From DAIRET01 sp036795455 (lineage in GTDB: Bacteria > Bacteroidota > Ignavibacteria > Ignavibacteriales > Ignavibacteriaceae), in the NCBI GenBank assembly GCA_036795455.1, contig DAIRET010000069.1, positions 1-14,008 of the forward strand: a stretch of DNA of 14,008 nt. The letters run 5' to 3'. The notes under the pieces were generated by a model. It worked only from the letters and a program-made list of their open reading frames with translations, ran no database searches and was not told where the DNA came from. Positions 1 through 6,998 of this stretch are shown piece after piece (the first letter of the stretch is position 1; each line of letters starts with the position of its first letter). A program made the position numbers and the translations under genes.

Positions 1-242
1 TTTTGATACGATTTAATAGCATCCTCATATTTCTCCTGCATAAAGTAGGAATCACCGAGATTAAAATGAGCAACAAAATTATCCGGTTCTTTCTCTAATC
101 CCTTTCTGAAATTTACTTCAGCATCGGAGTACTTTTTCCCATCGTAAAGAGTAACTCCGTCATTAACAAGTGATCGCATACTCTGAGCGGATGTTGCAGT
201 ACATGCCAGAATTACAAGAAATAATAAGTTTACAAATTTCAT
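1..242 (-). CDS. batC: BatC-like TPR protein, 3' part cut off by window edge
   Basis: I read this partial gene directly from the minus strand; it starts at ATG 240-242 and runs off the window at base 1, with 80 codons visible and no stop. The protein begins with a hydrophobic signal peptide (MKFVNLLFLVILACTATSAQ). Signal peptidase I cleavage after TSA is likely; C14 in ILAC could be a weak lipobox. Two tetratricopeptide repeats follow, at about residues 27-55 and 56-80, with typical helix patterns (for example YSDAEVNFRKGLEKEPDN, then FNLGDSYF and YEDAIKSY). It lies 11 bp after batB. In Bat operons a TPR protein (BatC) follows batB, so I infer a periplasmic protein-binding partner of BatA/BatB. 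The TPR and secretion signals are clear; the BatC name rests on position. Confidence 0.85.
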   Translation of the reverse strand, partial: MKFVNLLFLVILACTATSAQSMRSLVNDGVTLYDGKKYSDAEVNFRKGLEKEPDNFVAHFNLGDSYFMQEKYEDAIKSYQ

Positions 243-253
243 TTACATACTAA

Positions 254-1300
254 TTAATTGTTTGATATTTTGTACTTTCTATATAGCTGCCTGAAAAAAC
301 GTGATTTTTGTTCGGTAATAAAAAACTCGATAAACAATAGTAAAATTGCCGGTATTAAAAAATAGTAATATTTATCGTCATAGTCGGTAATTTTTTTACT
401 TCCGTATTCTTCCTTTTCGATAGAGGCAAGGTCTTTATAAATCATGTCAAGTTCATTCGAGAAGTTAGAAGACAGATAATACTTTCCGTTACCTTCCGAT
501 GCAATCTGACGTAAAGTCGCTTCATCCAATTTTGTAAGGACGATATTGCCTTCTCTATCCTGTTTAAAGCCAGCCTGGCTGCCTCTATTATCATAAACCG
601 GAATAGGGGCACCGGAAACAGAGCCCATACCAATTGTATAGATCATCACGTCTTTTTCAACTGCATTTTTTACCGAAGCTGATATATCCCCTTCATGATC
701 TTCGCCGTCTGTGATTACAACTATTACTTTTTTTGTAGAGGACTTAAAATCAAAAGATTTTACAGCAAGATTTATCGCAGATGCAATTGCAGTTCCTGCT
801 TGCGGTACGGTATTTACATCAACAACAGATAAAAACAAATTAGCCGCAGAATAATCGGTTGTCAATGGAAACTGGATATATGCTTGTCCGGCAAACACAA
901 TTAGTCCTATTCTATCCCCTTGAAGTTTTCTTACTAAAGAAGTTATTTCATTTTTCGCTTTTTCAAGCCTATTCGGACGAATGTCTTCCGCTTTCATACT
1001 CATTGATACATCAAGCAGAATATAAACATCAATACCTATTTGTTTTACTTCTTCAATGCGGCTGCCGATTTGTGGTCTTGCAACAGCTAATATCAATAGT
1101 GCAACAGTTATTAACGATATTGAAAACTTGAAATGCTCTTTGAAAAAACTCTTACTTCCGAATAAAACATCAAACAGTTTCTTTTCTGCAAATGTAGTTA
1201 AGAGTTTGATTTTCTTTCTGTACAACAAAACATAAACCGCTATAAAAATCGGGATTAAATATAAAGCAAGGAGGTAATCCGGGTTAGCAAATCTAAACAT
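254..1300 (-). CDS. batB: BatB-like membrane vWA-domain protein
   Basis: A 348-residue membrane protein with a von Willebrand factor A domain between transmembrane segments. Two N-terminal helices lie at about residues 9-27 and 57-74, ending in the ARPQ motif common in Bat proteins; a last helix (about 322-338) sits near the C-terminus. The MIDAS metal site is complete: D97-x-S99-x-S101, T170 in QAGTAI, and D198 in ITDGED. The reading frame is open 18 codons further upstream, but I choose ATG 1298-1300 because the family starts with MFRFANP, it lies one base after the batA stop, and an AGAAGG ribosome site is at 1311-1316. The vWA domain should bind protein partners through a bound divalent metal, probably facing the periplasm together with BatA. 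Family membership is firm; the exact function is not known. Confidence 0.92.
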   Translation of the reverse strand: MFRFANPDYLLALYLIPIFIAVYVLLYRKKIKLLTTFAEKKLFDVLFGSKSFFKEHFKFSISLITVALLILAVARPQIGSRIEEVKQIGIDVYILLDVSMSMKAEDIRPNRLEKAKNEITSLVRKLQGDRIGLIVFAGQAYIQFPLTTDYSAANLFLSVVDVNTVPQAGTAIASAINLAVKSFDFKSSTKKVIVVITDGEDHEGDISASVKNAVEKDVMIYTIGMGSVSGAPIPVYDNRGSQAGFKQDREGNIVLTKLDEATLRQIASEGNGKYYLSSNFSNELDMIYKDLASIEKEEYGSKKITDYDDKYYYFLIPAILLLFIEFFITEQKSRFFRQLYRKYKISNN

Positions 1301-1301
1301 A

Positions 1302-2300
1302 CTACGGCAGCCTTCTGAATAAAGTTCTTGAAAGTCCGAAATCAAAAAAGACAAGGAACAACCCGCTTATTAACCATGGAAAGAACAACTCCTTCTTACT
1401 ACGGAAAGAAGTTACTTCAACTCTTGTCTTTTCAAGTTTATCAATCTCTGTGTAAATATCTTCCAGTTTTTTATTGTTTGTCGCTCTAAAATACTTTCCT
1501 CCCGTCATACCTGCAATCTGCTTGAGTACAGGTTCATCAATTTCTACCGGAACCATCTGATACCGTACTCCGAACGGTGTTTGAAAAGGATAAGGAGCTT
1601 GTCCCATCGTACCGACACCTATAGTATAAATACGTATCCCGAATTTATTTGCAATTTCAGCCGCGGTTATCTGGTTTACTTCACCTGCATTATTCACACC
1701 GTCCGTAAGCAAAACCATAACTTTACTATTGGATTTACTATCTTTCAACCTATTAATCCCATTGGCTATTGCATTTCCGATAGCAGTTCCGTCTTCAATC
1801 ATTCCGCTTTTAACTTCATTTAATTGATTTCTAAGAACGGAATAATCAATTGTAAGCGGGCATTGCGTAAAAGCATCTCGTGAAAAAATTACTAAACCGA
1901 TTTGATCCGAAATTCTTCCTTCAATGAAATTATCAGTTATTCTTTTTGCAGCTTCAAGACGGTTCGGTTTGAAGTCTTCTGCAAGCATACTGCCTGATAT
2001 GTCAAGTACAAGAACGATATCAATTCCCTCGGTATAAACATTTTCTCCCGTCGAAAAACTTTGTGGTCTTGCCAGCGCAATCACCAAAGCGAGCAAACCT
2101 ATTAATCTTAAAAAGAATGGTAATGATGCAAACCGCTCCTTTAAAGTTCCGGAGCGATCTTTAACAAGATTTAGCATTGAAAAACTTATACCCGGTTGAG
2201 TTTTTTTTCCCTTATAGAAATGCCAGAAAACCATAAAAGGAACTACTAAAGCAACTAATAAAAAATACGGATAAGCAAAAGAAAAATCGAAGTTAAACAT
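1302..2300 (-). CDS. batA: BatA-like membrane vWA-domain protein
   Basis: A 332-residue membrane protein with the same architecture as the next gene: helices at about residues 10-28 and 62-77 (ending ALARPQ), a vWA domain, and a C-terminal helix at about 305-325. The MIDAS residues are present: D100-x-S102-x-S104 (DISGS), T172 in DGTAIG, and D200 in LLTDGVNN. A GGAG ribosome site precedes ATG 2298-2300. The gene overlaps the upstream BatD-like gene by 8 bp and ends one base before batB, so the three are almost certainly translated from one mRNA. BatA and BatB are paralogues, likely from an old tandem duplication, and in this family are thought to work together at the membrane. The stress-resistance (aerotolerance) role comes from family knowledge and is not proven in most species. 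Confidence 0.92.
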   Translation of the reverse strand: MFNFDFSFAYPYFLLVALVVPFMVFWHFYKGKKTQPGISFSMLNLVKDRSGTLKERFASLPFFLRLIGLLALVIALARPQSFSTGENVYTEGIDIVLVLDISGSMLAEDFKPNRLEAAKRITDNFIEGRISDQIGLVIFSRDAFTQCPLTIDYSVLRNQLNEVKSGMIEDGTAIGNAIANGINRLKDSKSNSKVMVLLTDGVNNAGEVNQITAAEIANKFGIRIYTIGVGTMGQAPYPFQTPFGVRYQMVPVEIDEPVLKQIAGMTGGKYFRATNNKKLEDIYTEIDKLEKTRVEVTSFRSKKELFFPWLISGLFLVFFDFGLSRTLFRRLP

Positions 2301-3225
2301 CGTTCTCTCCTTTTATTTCAGAATTCGGAATAGTCATTCCAATAATCTGTTCAGCTTGATTCATCATTTCTTCATTAATTGAATCCATGGGAATATATTT
2401 GGCAAATTTAACCATATCGGCATTGCTTAAGAAACTACCTGTCAGGTCAACTATACCTTGTGTTTCGGCTCTGTTCTTCAGATGATCAAGAACTTCGGAG
2501 GTTGTTAATTCAAGTGCGGGAAGATTGAATCTCTCTTCGTAATACTTCCTTATAATGCCTGTTATTTCAGTATGGTATTCTTTAATGAATCCCTTCTGCC
2601 ACAGTTTTTTCTCCTTTAGGTCATTTAACGAATCCAGTGCTTCTTCATGCGGAAGTTTCTTTATTACTATTTCTTCCCCGGTTCCTTTTTTCTTTTTCAT
2701 ATATTTAACTATCAGGTAGTAACCGATAATTCCTGCAAAAATAACAGCCAGTGCAACAATTATTATGAATGTCCAATCAAGCGGGATGGTCAATGGCTGC
2801 TTAATATCCATTATCTCCGAAGTTGTATCAACATCCATAGTATGAATGAAAAGGAGTATTGAATCTGTTTGCACCAATTGAAGTGCAGTATCATTTTTAG
2901 TTTTATAAGGAATCGTAAACGAAGGAACAATGAATGCTCCGGAATCGTAACCGGCTAAAACAAATTTGTAAGTAAGAAAAACATTCTTTTCATCTTCAGT
3001 TCTATCTACCGGCAACGAGGATACAAGTTCAAGTTTTTTTAACGAATCCTTTATGGATGGGAAAAAGATTTCTATAGCTTTAGGATGGTTCACGTTGATA
3101 TTCAGGTTGATGAAATCCCCGATTAAGTAATCTGTAGTGTCCACCGATACTTTTGTCTCAATGTTCTGTCCGAAGACGGCAAGCGAAAACAAGAATAGAA
3201 ATAGAGAAGAGAAATATTTTACCAT
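2293..3225 (-). CDS. BatD-like/DUF4381-like single-pass membrane protein
   Basis: A 310-residue protein of the Bat locus. It has a signal peptide (about residues 1-20, ending VFGQ), an extracytoplasmic beta-rich region (about 21-148; alternating hydrophobic strands such as VFLTYKFVLAGYDSGAFIVP), one transmembrane helix (about 151-174) closed by the basic stretch KYMKKKKG, and a helical cytoplasmic domain (about 187-300) with a pattern like EYHTEITGIIRKYYEERF. This layout resembles BatD N-terminal or DUF4381-type proteins found between DUF58 and vWA genes. It overlaps the DUF58 gene by 7 bp and batA by 8 bp. An AGGGA ribosome site precedes ATG 3223-3225. I infer that it links a cytoplasmic partner (MoxR or DUF58) to the periplasmic vWA proteins. 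I cannot name it more exactly, and no catalytic motif is visible. Confidence 0.85.
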   Translation of the reverse strand: MVKYFSSLFLFLFSLAVFGQNIETKVSVDTTDYLIGDFINLNINVNHPKAIEIFFPSIKDSLKKLELVSSLPVDRTEDEKNVFLTYKFVLAGYDSGAFIVPSFTIPYKTKNDTALQLVQTDSILLFIHTMDVDTTSEIMDIKQPLTIPLDWTFIIIVALAVIFAGIIGYYLIVKYMKKKKGTGEEIVIKKLPHEEALDSLNDLKEKKLWQKGFIKEYHTEITGIIRKYYEERFNLPALELTTSEVLDHLKNRAETQGIVDLTGSFLSNADMVKFAKYIPMDSINEEMMNQAEQIIGMTIPNSEIKGENDV

Positions 3226-4094
3226 CTTCTTTCCCTCATTCTGAAAAAGCTGACAAGAGATTTTATATACGGTTCATTTGTGTTAATGTAAACACTATCA
3301 AGCCTGCTCGAAATGAAAAGCGACTTTCTCACTCTTTCAAATTCTTCTCTCTTCTTCCGGTACATCGATTGAAACTTTTTGCTTCCAGTATCGATAACCA
3401 TCTCTTTCCCGGATTCCGGGTCAACTAACTTCATCAAACCGAGAGGTGGAAGTGCTTCTTCTCTTTTATCAGCTAATGTAATACCGATAAGGTCATGCTT
3501 CCTACCAACAATCCTTAAAATCTTATCATAACCGGAATCGTTGAAATCTGAAATCAAAAAGAGAATACTTCTTTTCTTTATCGCATTATTCATAAACTCC
3601 AATGCGGTTTTAATGCTTGTTCCTTTGCCTGTCGGTTCAAATGATAGTAGTTCTCTTATGATTCTTAAAATATGAGATTTCGATTTTTTCGGAGGAACGA
3701 ACTTTTCGATTTTATCGGTAAACAAAATCAATCCGACTTTATCGTTATTCTTTAAAGCAGAAAACGCAAGGATAGCGCTTATTTCAGCAGCGATCTGTTG
3801 TTTAGTCGCAATCCCCGTACCGAAGTATTGAGAGCCGCTAAGATCAACCAGAAGAATAACAGTAAGCTCTCGTTCCTCTTCAAAAACCTTAATATAAGGA
3901 TGCCCTAACCTGGCGGTTACATTCCAGTCAATATTTCTGATATCATCGCCAAGCTGGTATTCACGTACTTCGGAAAACTCCATTCCCCTTCCTTTGAATA
4001 CCGAATGGTATTCTCCTCCGAAGACCTGGTTCACCAATCCTTTTGTACGAATTTCAATCTGCCTGACTTTTTTAAGTATTTCTTTTGTAGTCAT
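3219..4094 (-). CDS. DUF58 family protein (vWA-like fold)
   Basis: A 291-residue soluble protein with the DUF58 signature REYQLGDDIRNIDWNVTAR at residues 44-62, followed by IKVFEEERE (68-76). It also has a vWA-like metal site: DLSGS at 84-88, T159 in GKGTSI, and D183 in LISDF. No signal peptide or transmembrane helix is seen, so it should be cytoplasmic or peripheral at the membrane. The gene begins 31 bp after moxR, without a strong ribosome site before ATG 4092-4094, and overlaps the next gene by 7 bp. DUF58 proteins are almost always encoded next to a MoxR ATPase and are regarded as its partner or adaptor. The family call is very secure; the molecular activity is unknown. Confidence 0.93.
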   Translation of the reverse strand: MTTKEILKKVRQIEIRTKGLVNQVFGGEYHSVFKGRGMEFSEVREYQLGDDIRNIDWNVTARLGHPYIKVFEEERELTVILLVDLSGSQYFGTGIATKQQIAAEISAILAFSALKNNDKVGLILFTDKIEKFVPPKKSKSHILRIIRELLSFEPTGKGTSIKTALEFMNNAIKKRSILFLISDFNDSGYDKILRIVGRKHDLIGITLADKREEALPPLGLMKLVDPESGKEMVIDTGSKKFQSMYRKKREEFERVRKSLFISSRLDSVYINTNEPYIKSLVSFFRMRERRW

Positions 4095-4125
4095 TTAATA
4101 ATATCAACTCTTCGTAAAAAAATGA

Positions 4126-5109
4126 TTAAGGTACTTCAATAGCGTTCAAGATTTCCTGGATAATGTGTTCGGAATTTATTTCTTCTGCTTCTGCTTCATA
4201 TGTAACTGCAACCCTGTGCCGCAACACATCCATTGCAACCGAGCGGACATCTTCCGGGATTACATAACCGCGTCTCTTTATGAATGCCATTGCTCTTGAA
4301 GCGAGGTTCAAATTTATTGTGGCACGGGGTGATGCACCGTATGCTATCATATCGGCTAATTTTTCTAATTTGAATTCTTTCGGGTTTCGTGTTGCAAAAA
4401 CGATATCAAGAATATATCTATCTATCTTTTCATCAACATAAATTTCATTAATCAATTCTCTCCCTTTAAGAATATCCGCCGGTGTAATCACGCGTTGAAT
4501 TTTATCAAACTCCTGGTTAAGATTAAGCTTCATAATTTTTAATTCTTCATCGCGGGTGGGATAAGTAATCTTTACTTTTAACATAAACCTATCAACCTGG
4601 GCTTCCGGTAAAGGATAAGTGCCTTCCTGTTCAATCGGGTTTTGAGTTGCAAGAACTAAAAACGGTTCTTCCAACTTAAATGTCTCTTCACCAATTGTAA
4701 CCTGGCGTTCCTGCATCGCTTCAAGTAATGCACTTTGAACTTTAGCCGGTGAACGGTTTATTTCATCCGCAAGAATGAAATTTGCAAATATAGGACCTTT
4801 TCTAATTGAAAAATTCCCTTCTTTCTGGTTGTAAATCTGTGTTCCTATCAAGTCTGCTGGTAGGAGGTCTGGTGTAAATTGAATTCTTCTGAACTTAGCC
4901 TGCATTGCTGATGCAAGCGACTTAATTGCCAGAGTTTTTGCTAATCCCGGAACACCCTCCAACAAAATATGACCGTTGCCAAGCAACCCGATTACCAGGC
5001 GTTCAAGCATTGATTTCTGTCCGATAATAACCCGGCTTATTTCGGTCATCAGCAAATCAATAAACGCACTCTCTTGCTTAATTTTCTCGTTTAATGCAGT
5101 AATATCCAC
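4126..5109 (-). CDS. moxR: MoxR family AAA+ ATPase
   Basis: A 327-residue AAA+ ATPase. Visible motifs are Walker A GVPGLAKT (52-59), Walker B FILADEIN (111-118), sensor 1 ATQNP (154-158) followed by EGTYPLPEAQVDRF, and sensor 2 GASPRA (258-263). The order and wording match the MRP branch of MoxR proteins, chaperone-like ATPases thought to remodel or load metal into vWA-domain partners. Such partners are encoded immediately downstream, so this is the first gene of the Bat operon. Translation starts at GTG 5107-5109: an AGGA ribosome site lies 6 bases upstream and no in-frame ATG lies near. The length is normal. The family is certain; the substrate is not known. Confidence 0.96.
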   Translation of the reverse strand: MDITALNEKIKQESAFIDLLMTEISRVIIGQKSMLERLVIGLLGNGHILLEGVPGLAKTLAIKSLASAMQAKFRRIQFTPDLLPADLIGTQIYNQKEGNFSIRKGPIFANFILADEINRSPAKVQSALLEAMQERQVTIGEETFKLEEPFLVLATQNPIEQEGTYPLPEAQVDRFMLKVKITYPTRDEELKIMKLNLNQEFDKIQRVITPADILKGRELINEIYVDEKIDRYILDIVFATRNPKEFKLEKLADMIAYGASPRATINLNLASRAMAFIKRRGYVIPEDVRSVAMDVLRHRVAVTYEAEAEEINSEHIIQEILNAIEVP

Positions 5110-5115
5110 TATTAT

Positions 5116-5119
5116 TCCT
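5116..5119 (-). promoter_or_regulatory. Ribosome binding site of moxR (decides the GTG start)
   Basis: The minus strand reads AGGA followed by six bases and then GTG (5107-5109). No ATG is available nearby in this frame, so the site supports a GTG initiation codon for the MoxR ATPase. Confidence 0.6.
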
Positions 5120-5134
5120 ATCGTTATTAAAAAT

Positions 5135-5164
5135 TGTATAAAAGTAGTTTTTAGACGAGTGCAA
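5135..5164 (-). promoter_or_regulatory. Candidate promoter of the moxR/bat operon
   Basis: On the minus strand a TTGCAC box (5159-5164) stands 18 bases upstream of TATACA (5135-5140), with the moxR GTG start about 26 bases further on. The -35 box is also one arm of a 6-bp inverted repeat (GTGCAA at 5159-5164 and TTGCAC at 5176-5181 on the plus strand, 11 bases apart), which could be an operator. The box matches are partial, so this is an inference from pattern and position; FCB-group bacteria often use diverged promoter elements. Confidence 0.35.
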
Positions 5165-5259
5165 AATTAAAAAGGTTGCACTTTTTATACAAGGTAAAGT
5201 GGAGGGGGTAATAAAGAATAAGATAAAGGAGAAAGAGAAAGGTTGTTTATCCTGTAATG

Positions 5260-5304
5260 ATAGTGATTGCTCAACCGTAGTTGTTACTGTTGTACAATCA
5301 CTAT
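5260..5304. repeat. Perfect 10-bp inverted repeat, possible RNA hairpin after the rlmI-like gene
   Basis: ATAGTGATTG (5260-5269) and CAATCACTAT (5295-5304) are perfect reverse complements separated by 25 bases. Inside the spacer CAAC (5272-5275) and GTTG (5280-5283) can form a smaller nested stem. Outside it, AGGAGAA (5227-5233) is complementary to TTCTCCT (5304-5310), giving an alternative pairing that uses the edge of the right arm. It lies 30 bases after the rlmI-like stop codon. It may end or stabilise that transcript, but no U-run follows directly, so I do not call it a terminator. Confidence 0.55.
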
Positions 5305-5333
5305 TCTCCTATAATAAATCCTTTAATCCGTAT

Positions 5334-6509
5334 TTAATCAACTACCCGAAAAACAAAAAACTTCAAGTACGAAGTCTCCGGCATTGCAGGATGAACCGGG
5401 TGATCAAGTGAAGCACCGTTTTCATAAACTTTAATAATACTCCGTCCGGATTTTTGTGCAGAGTTAATTATAATATCCAGGAACAAATCTCTTGTGAGAT
5501 GATGAGAACATGAAGACGTAACAAAGAAACCTCCCTTTTCTACTATCTTTAAGGCAAGCCGATTTAGTTTTTCATACCCTTTTATTCCAGTGTGAAGGTT
5601 TTTCTTTCCTTTAATAAAAGCCGGAGGGTCAATCATAACTAAATCATATCTTTTATCCGAATCAGTTTTATCCTGCAGAAATTCAAACATATCGGATTGA
5701 ATTAAGTTGGAATCGGTTTCAAATTGATTCAGCTGGTAATTGTTTTCAACAGCTTTTATCTCGCTTTCGGAAGAATCGACAAAATCTACTGAAGCAGCAT
5801 TTCCACTTAGAGCATGGAGCCCGAATCCGCCTGAATTGCAAAAACCATCAAGTACGTTTTTCCCTTCAGATAGCATTTCAATAAAGTACCTGTTATCTGA
5901 TTGATCGAAGAATAAGCCTGTCTTCTGGCTATTGTTGAAATCAATTTTATACTTCAACTTTCCATCATCAATTACTTCCTCCCCTTTCTCACCGAACAGT
6001 AAAAAGTCTTCAACCGGCAGCCCTTCCATCGTTCTGAAATTTGCTTCGTTTTTTGTAAAGATATTTTTAGCACCGTACTCTGTCTTTAAAATCTCAGCTA
6101 CAGGCTCAATATGTTTTTCCATACCGAATGAATTAATTTGAATAACGTAAGTATCATTAAACTTATCTATTATCAACCCCGGAAGAAAATCGCTTTCACT
6201 GAACACCATCCTAAAGGAATTTCTTAAAGGATAAACGCTTTTCCGGTAAGAAAAAGCTGAGTGGAGTCTGCCTTTAATAAGTGAATACATGTTATCCACC
6301 GGTTCGGCAGAAATCATTCTGACTGCTATTAACGAGTTCTTGTTGAAAAACCCGCATCCCAGTAAGTTGTTTCTTGAATCATAAACATTAACGAGATCGC
6401 CGTTTTCAGGGCTGCCGTCAATTGAAAAAATTTCGTTGCTAAAGATCCATAAATGCCCTTTAAGCAGACGTAATTCTTCTTTCCTTTTTAGTATTACGGT
6501 TCCATTCAT
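5334..6509 (-). CDS. rlmI: RlmI-like 23S rRNA (cytosine-C5) methyltransferase
   Basis: A 391-residue SAM-dependent RNA methyltransferase of the RlmI/RlmL-C (YccW) family, which forms 5-methylcytosine at position 1962 of 23S rRNA in E. coli. The N-terminal PUA RNA-binding domain spans about residues 1-75 (LKGHLWIFSNEI, GDLVNVYD). The methyltransferase domain carries KTGLFFDQSDNR (196-207), the SAM motif VLDGFCNSGGFG (219-230), DPPAF (294-298) and the catalytic cysteine C334 in TSSCSHH. Length is usual. ATG 6507-6509 is taken as the start because the PUA domain begins at once. It follows the DUF302 gene by 24 bp. The target base is inferred from the family. Confidence 0.92.
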   Translation of the reverse strand: MNGTVILKRKEELRLLKGHLWIFSNEIFSIDGSPENGDLVNVYDSRNNLLGCGFFNKNSLIAVRMISAEPVDNMYSLIKGRLHSAFSYRKSVYPLRNSFRMVFSESDFLPGLIIDKFNDTYVIQINSFGMEKHIEPVAEILKTEYGAKNIFTKNEANFRTMEGLPVEDFLLFGEKGEEVIDDGKLKYKIDFNNSQKTGLFFDQSDNRYFIEMLSEGKNVLDGFCNSGGFGLHALSGNAASVDFVDSSESEIKAVENNYQLNQFETDSNLIQSDMFEFLQDKTDSDKRYDLVMIDPPAFIKGKKNLHTGIKGYEKLNRLALKIVEKGGFFVTSSCSHHLTRDLFLDIIINSAQKSGRSIIKVYENGASLDHPVHPAMPETSYLKFFVFRVVD

Positions 6510-6533
6510 TTTAATTCCTAATTTATTTTAACT

Positions 6534-6917
6534 CTACAAGTTTTCGATTACTCTTTTTAGCTTTGCAGAAATTTCCCCCGCAACAGCAGCAAGTTCAGCA
6601 TTACCGACAGCTTGCATTGATTCCATTGGATTCACAGCTGAAATTGAAATTATGCCATTCTCTTTTTCCTGGACAACAACATTGCACGGCATTAATACTC
6701 CAATATTTTCTTCCATACTTAAAGCTTTATATGCAAAGGGGGGATTACATGCACCCAGTATTTTATAATTACGAAAATCGACATCCAGCTTTTTCTTTAA
6801 CGTTGCTTTAACATCAATTTCTGTTAAAACACCAAAACCTTCTTTTTGAAGTTCAGTTGTTACTTTTTGAATTGCTTCATCAAACGTAACTGTTACAGTT
6901 TTTGAATTATAATACAT
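6534..6917 (-). CDS. DUF302 domain protein
   Basis: A 127-residue soluble protein that is almost entirely a DUF302 domain. Typical features are the opening SKTVTVTFDEAIQKVTTEL, GFGVLTEIDVKATLKKKL, YKILGACNPPFAYKAL and GVLMPCNVVVQE. The frame allows a GTG start two codons earlier (6921-6923), but that GTG overlaps the ribosome site AAGGAG (6923-6928), which sits 5 bases before ATG 6915-6917, so I choose the ATG. No signal peptide is seen. C-N-P-P and P-C-N are conserved in this family; whether the two cysteines bind a metal or redox cofactor is unproven. The gene precedes the rlmI-like gene by 24 bp. DUF302 function is unknown. Confidence 0.92.
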   Translation of the reverse strand: MYYNSKTVTVTFDEAIQKVTTELQKEGFGVLTEIDVKATLKKKLDVDFRNYKILGACNPPFAYKALSMEENIGVLMPCNVVVQEKENGIISISAVNPMESMQAVGNAELAAVAGEISAKLKRVIENL

Positions 6918-6922
6918 TTTCA

Positions 6923-6928
6923 CTCCTT
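6923..6928 (-). promoter_or_regulatory. Ribosome binding site of the DUF302 gene (decides the start)
   Basis: AAGGAG on the minus strand lies 5 bases before ATG 6915-6917. It overlaps an in-frame GTG at 6921-6923, so initiation at that GTG is unlikely and the shorter 127-residue protein is preferred. Confidence 0.75.
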
Positions 6929-6998
6929 TTTTTTCGATTAGATAATTTTTGACGGTTAAAGATTCACTAATCCCAACAAAAATAATCCTTAGGCAGTT

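Larger units (their letters stand above)
5110..5333. other. Structured intergenic region between rlmI-like gene and moxR
   Basis: This 224-bp gap holds the candidate moxR promoter at its left end, a purine-rich and C-free stretch in its middle (plus strand, 5191-5250) and a long inverted repeat at its right end (5260-5304). A 70-codon plus-strand frame crosses it from 5199 but enters the rlmI-like gene antisense and has no protein-like features. I see no tRNA, no recognisable riboswitch and no classical U-tract terminator. Confidence 0.6.

Noticed and set aside
1301..1354. Upstream extension of batB by 18 codons
   Set aside because: The extension would overlap the batA C-terminus, lacks family similarity, and the MFRFANP start with one-base spacing and a ribosome site is better.
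254..5109. MoxR plus vWA genes as a possible anti-phage or ternary conflict system
   Set aside because: MoxR–vWA pairs also occur in conflict systems, but this gene order (DUF58, BatD-like, BatA, BatB, TPR) matches the chromosomal Bat locus and no effector, nuclease or mobile element is nearby.
5199..5411. Plus-strand 70-codon frame in the gap before the rlmI-like gene
   Set aside because: It starts with GTG, is made largely from the purine-rich tract and the inverted repeat, and then runs antisense into the end of the rlmI-like gene. No domain or homology-like pattern is visible.
6918..6998. Promoter or terminator between the GT9 and DUF302 genes
   Set aside because: The 81-bp gap shows only weak box-like sequences with poor spacing and no stable hairpin, so I do not annotate either; a promoter is possible but unsupported.
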